This document shows, one piece after another, positions 60,385-64,000 of a stretch of DNA of 64,000 bases. The DNA comes from Gossypium raimondii (lineage: Eukaryota > Streptophyta > Magnoliopsida > Malvales > Malvaceae), in the NCBI RefSeq assembly GCF_025698545.1, contig NC_068576.1:55216094-55280093 (forward strand). Reading direction: 5' to 3'. Below the pieces are notes generated by a model. It searched no databases. It saw only the letters and a program-made list of their open reading frames with translations, and was not told the DNA's origin. The translations under genes and the position numbers were made by a program. Position 1 is the first letter of the stretch, and each line of letters opens with the position of its first letter.

Positions 60385-63300
60385 TTACGGTCCATCTTCT
60401 TGTGCTGAATCAAATATGGAAAGAGCCGAAAGAGACATCAGTTTACAAGGAGGAAATGGGAGACATTGATATGAAGAGAGACTTACTGCTCAAAATGAAG
60501 CCTTGAAGCAGGCTTTGGGCTCTCTCAGACTGTTCCATAGTACCTGATATTTGAATGATCTTTTGTGTCTCGTTTGGTCTGTCTTCGACCAGAGTCACAT
60601 TGGCACCAGACAACTATACCCCAAAGTCATAAACCGAGAGATAAATATTACTTGAGAACTAGATTGAACCAAAGAGAACATAAATGAAATAGGTAGTAGA
60701 AAGCTGTGTTGGTTACCTCACTGATCCGGGCCAGTTTGGTTTTCGATTTTGCTATGAGCTTGGGAACGGCGAAGTCCGGTATGACAACTTCGAGTGTACT
60801 CCTAGTAACAAGTGGTACGGTGATTCTAATAGAAAATTACAAGCAAGAGAGGTATTATTCATTAGAAAGAAGAGCCTTCATTCTTTATATGGAAATATTA
60901 CTTTAACAGCAAAAAGATAGAGAGATTGTGATGCAACCTTCCTTTTATACATATATATATTAAAAAGGACCAAATAAGAGTAAGATTACACAAAACTTAG
61001 TCACCTGCTACTTGCAATTGCACTTGGTACATCTTCTCGGCGTTCAGATTCAGTCTGCTTCACTGTTTCAGCACCAGATTTCACAACTTCCTATAAAAAA
61101 TAATTCACTTTTATTATAATCATATTCTTAGAATGCAGTAGAGGACCGCATGTATCACATTCAAGATGTTCACCTTGTGCAGTACATATAACAGTTAAAG
61201 AAGAAAATTTTGATGTTTTGGAGAACCATTTTCTCTTACAACTACATACGCAACACAGAAGAAAACAAATGCCCACAAAGAAGCAGTGAAAGGAAAGTCA
61301 AAATTAAAAGAAAAGCAGCATAAGTACAACCTTTGATGATGATGGTGTTGCTGGCGTTGGCATATTTTGATAGGTTCCGGGACTGGCAGTTTGACCATCA
61401 CGAGATGGAGTTAAGTTTGGAGAAACATTCCCCATGGACGCTGTTGCAGTGATAGATGGTGCTGAATGTGGAGGGTCCAGAGAGAAGTCCCTATACAAGT
61501 AACTGCGTAATCGTGATGTGATCTCAACAAGAGCATCTCGAGCTGCCTTTATCTCCCCCACAATCTGCAGAGTAAATCAATGTACTATTCAGAATATACA
61601 AGGTAAATCCATCCTATCATCTCACCCCTCATTCAGAATATACAAGAAGCTAAGCTCTCAATGCTTGGTAAGAATAGGAATCTAAGTAGCAAACCTGCAC
61701 AATCTCATTGGGCCGTGATACACAAGACGGAAGTTCTTCCCCTGACAATATCTGTATGTTTGCACCAGTTAATCTTTTCAGTTCAGATAACGATCCATCT
61801 CTTCCCTCTAAACATCCAATTTCGGTAGATGGAACAAGTAGCCTAGTAGTTACTATGTTATCTTTATCAGGAACAAGGTCGACAATCTGAGTTTGGATAT
61901 GCAACAAAGCCTCTTGAGCAGGAAACAACTCATCATCAGGACCCTAAGGACAAATGAAAACCAAAGATATGTTAGAAACCTCTGAATATGTAGAAATGAA
62001 AATTCAAAAGGAGGAGCGATTTTTATTTTTATTTTTTAAATGTCTTTCAAGTTTTAAATATAGTTAATGAAAATATCTCATCCGAAAAGCTGAAGTCAGA
62101 TGGAATTTATCACCCGAAAAAAGCTGACAAACAAGATAAAAAAAGAGTGTAGGCTAAAGAAACAACTATACACCCAAGTGATGGGATATCATTAAATAAA
62201 CGGAGAGATGGTAAGTACCTCCTCGGAAGAAATGGTAATTATCTGCTCATCTGACCCGGCCATGGGATCAGCAACCTTGACATCCACACCAATTTCATTT
62301 TGAAGTAAATCTACTATGCCATCTGGCTCTCCAAAAACACTATCCACCTTGTCAATAGGGCAAAGTATTCTAAACACAAGCTCCTCACCATAAAGAGGCT
62401 GTCCACTGTCAGACATAGGAGCAGCCCCAGCTTCAATGAAGCCAGATGGACGTGAGGAATAATTGTTGCCTCTGTAATTCATAGTAGACATCCGAGAACC
62501 AAAAGAACCTTCCATAGATGATCTACGTGAAGCATTGTTTATGTTTGGAACATAATCATCATCAGGGAAAAACCGCTCTGGTGAATGCATTCGTCCGTGG
62601 AAATGACCACTGCGGTCACGATGCTGGCTCTCCCTTAAGCGTGATGAAATAATTGCTATAGCATTTTTTACAGCATTTACATCACCTACAACCTGCACGA
62701 TAAACAACATTAGACAAATATCATAAAACCAGTTCAAACTTAATATGCATAAATAGATGTAAACCAATAAAGCTTTCCAGAATAGCCATGTATGGTAGGC
62801 AAACCACCCCTAATAGATAGAACCATAGAAGCATTATTCTTTGCACTGCAGTATTGACAGTGGGACACTATTCAAGATGCATGGATCTGAACTATCCAAC
62901 TATTTTGACCCACTTGCAGCCTCAGCTGCATAGAATACCTAGATTCAGACTGCTTTGTCAGCAACCATTAAAATATGGTTCAGTAGAAAAATGAGATTAA
63001 GTGGAAGATGATAATAATTATGCAGCATTCATATGAATGATTGATACTCAAAAATATTCAAATAACAGAGAAGCATGATGTTGAGAAGGTCAAGATGGAG
63101 CATTATAGCATTCGAATACATATCACTGAGCTATTTTTAGAGAAAAAAAACTACATTGCACACATTTTCAATGCCCAAGAATCCAAGTATCAACAAAAAC
63201 AGAAGAAGATAAAATTGAACCATGAATGAAGCAACAACTTGAAGACAATGGAAAGCACAACAGATGACCAAAATAACAGGAATGCGATTGAAGCAGGGCA

Positions 63301-64000
63301 AAGAGTCTGAAATTTTGAAAAAATATACCAGCAAAAAACTCCATAATAAAACCTTCTGAAACCTTAAGCCTCTTTAGTTTAACAGCAGAGGATAAGCTAT
63401 TAGTTTCAGCAAAGAGTAAATTGTTTAAAATGATCGAAAAATCAGAGCAGCAGTCCGGCAATGCCAATGGCATCTACTAGTATTAGATTCTTAATAGAGG
63501 TTTCTCTAAGGGGAAAAGCAATGAAAGGAAACCACATTAGTAACTCCTATAATCCAGGGGTAGCATTCATTCAGATCAAGATTTTGGGTTCTGCTCCATA
63601 ATCCCAAATCCAAGACCTAAAAATCCTTTAATCGGTACATAAACATTCAACCGCCCAAATCATTCCATTAAGCCATTGCGTTTAAACATATTATCATCAA
63701 TCAAATATTGAAAACCCCAAGCATTAGTATTAGTATTTTGTAACTAATCCCCTTTTTAGTGTGTGTGCATTAAATGCAAATCCAAATGCAATCGGTCGCA
63801 GACCTGAACAATCTCCTCAGACATGGAAACGCAACGGGGCAAAGTATGGTCTCTAGGCAGAATCCTAATCTGAGTCTTTGTTTCGATTCTCATTTGCTCA
63901 ATAATCTTTCCTCCTTTCCCCAATAAAGAACCCACATGCATCCTCGAAACAACCAACCTCGTCGCTACCCTGTTCCCTCCTCCTCTCGCCACCGCTCCGT
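60385..64000 (-). CDS. RCF3: KH-domain RNA-binding protein RCF3/HOS5/SHI1, 5' end beyond the window
   Basis: Visible exons (- strand): 63804 to beyond 64000, 62219-62692, 61695-61943, 61331-61564, 61005-61090, 60717-60801, 60487-60613 and a tiny last exon, 60385-60404. The last encodes the end of FILSTQEDGP; all phases agree. The second KH domain is clear (TRLVVSRMHVGSLLGKGGKI, then RILPRDHTLPRCVSMSEEIVQ), with GKGG as the GXXG loop. A third follows (EELVFRILCPIDKV). In KH4 the loop reads EGRDG. The last KH begins STLEVVIPDFAVPKLI. The first KH domain and start codon lie outside. Arabidopsis RCF3 is a nuclear protein acting in pre-mRNA processing, microRNA biogenesis and stress-gene control with the CTD phosphatase CPL1. 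The linker SQHRDRSGHFHGRMHSPERF and C-terminal text support the orthology. Confidence 0.92.

Noticed and set aside
1..64000. CRISPR arrays, rRNA, tRNA, known microRNA precursors
   Set aside because: None seen. Known conserved plant microRNA sequences were looked for by eye, without success; this does not exclude lineage-specific ones.

Overview
This window is nuclear DNA of a flowering plant. The genes have many short GT-AG introns, the spacers are very AT-rich, and the proteins read as eudicot orthologues. The repeat families (long LTRs beginning TGTAACA, a Mutator-like element carrying a plant mobile domain gene, 'gtccctatactattaaa' inverted-repeat elements) look like those of cotton (Gossypium) or another Malvaceae. 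That placement is from memory and was not checked by a search.

Layout. A Dof zinc-finger gene lies at 1.1-2.0 kb (- strand). From 2 to 15 kb there are only AT-rich spacer and repeats, including a solo LTR with perfect target-site duplications at 6.7-8.2 kb. A seven-exon WD40-repeat gene (+) is at 15.6-18.6 kb with two upstream ORFs, followed by a small unrecognised gene (-) at 20.6-20.8 kb. From 21.6 to 26.9 kb one LTR element is nested in a relative of opposite orientation. From 28.2 to 33.4 kb there is a complete Mutator-like element (MULE) with 113-bp TIRs and a 9-bp target duplication. It carries a broken MURA-type transposase (+) and a broken plant-mobile-domain gene (-), converging on a telomere-like filler. 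Two tandem importin-beta (KPNB1) genes (+) occupy 38.0-46.2 kb. A small secreted-peptide gene of PSY type (+) is at 48.3-48.8 kb. Three genes follow on the - strand: the thylakoid phosphatase TAP38/PPH1 (50.9-54.2 kb), plastid-nucleoid pTAC7 (57.3-59.0 kb) and the five-KH-domain protein RCF3/HOS5 (60.4 kb to beyond the window end).

I rebuilt the multi-exon genes by hand from splice sites, checking that phases add up: Dof 217 aa, WD40 719 aa, KPNB1 868 and 870 aa, PSY 89 aa, TAP38 394 aa, pTAC7 173 aa. The host genes act in separate processes: transcription, nuclear import, peptide signalling, state transitions, plastid transcription and RNA processing. The order probably reflects ancestral synteny rather than a shared pathway. 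The most notable items are the MULE with its captured mobile-domain gene and filler, the PSY-type peptide gene, the WD40 uORF ending one base before the main ATG, and the importin-beta tandem pair.
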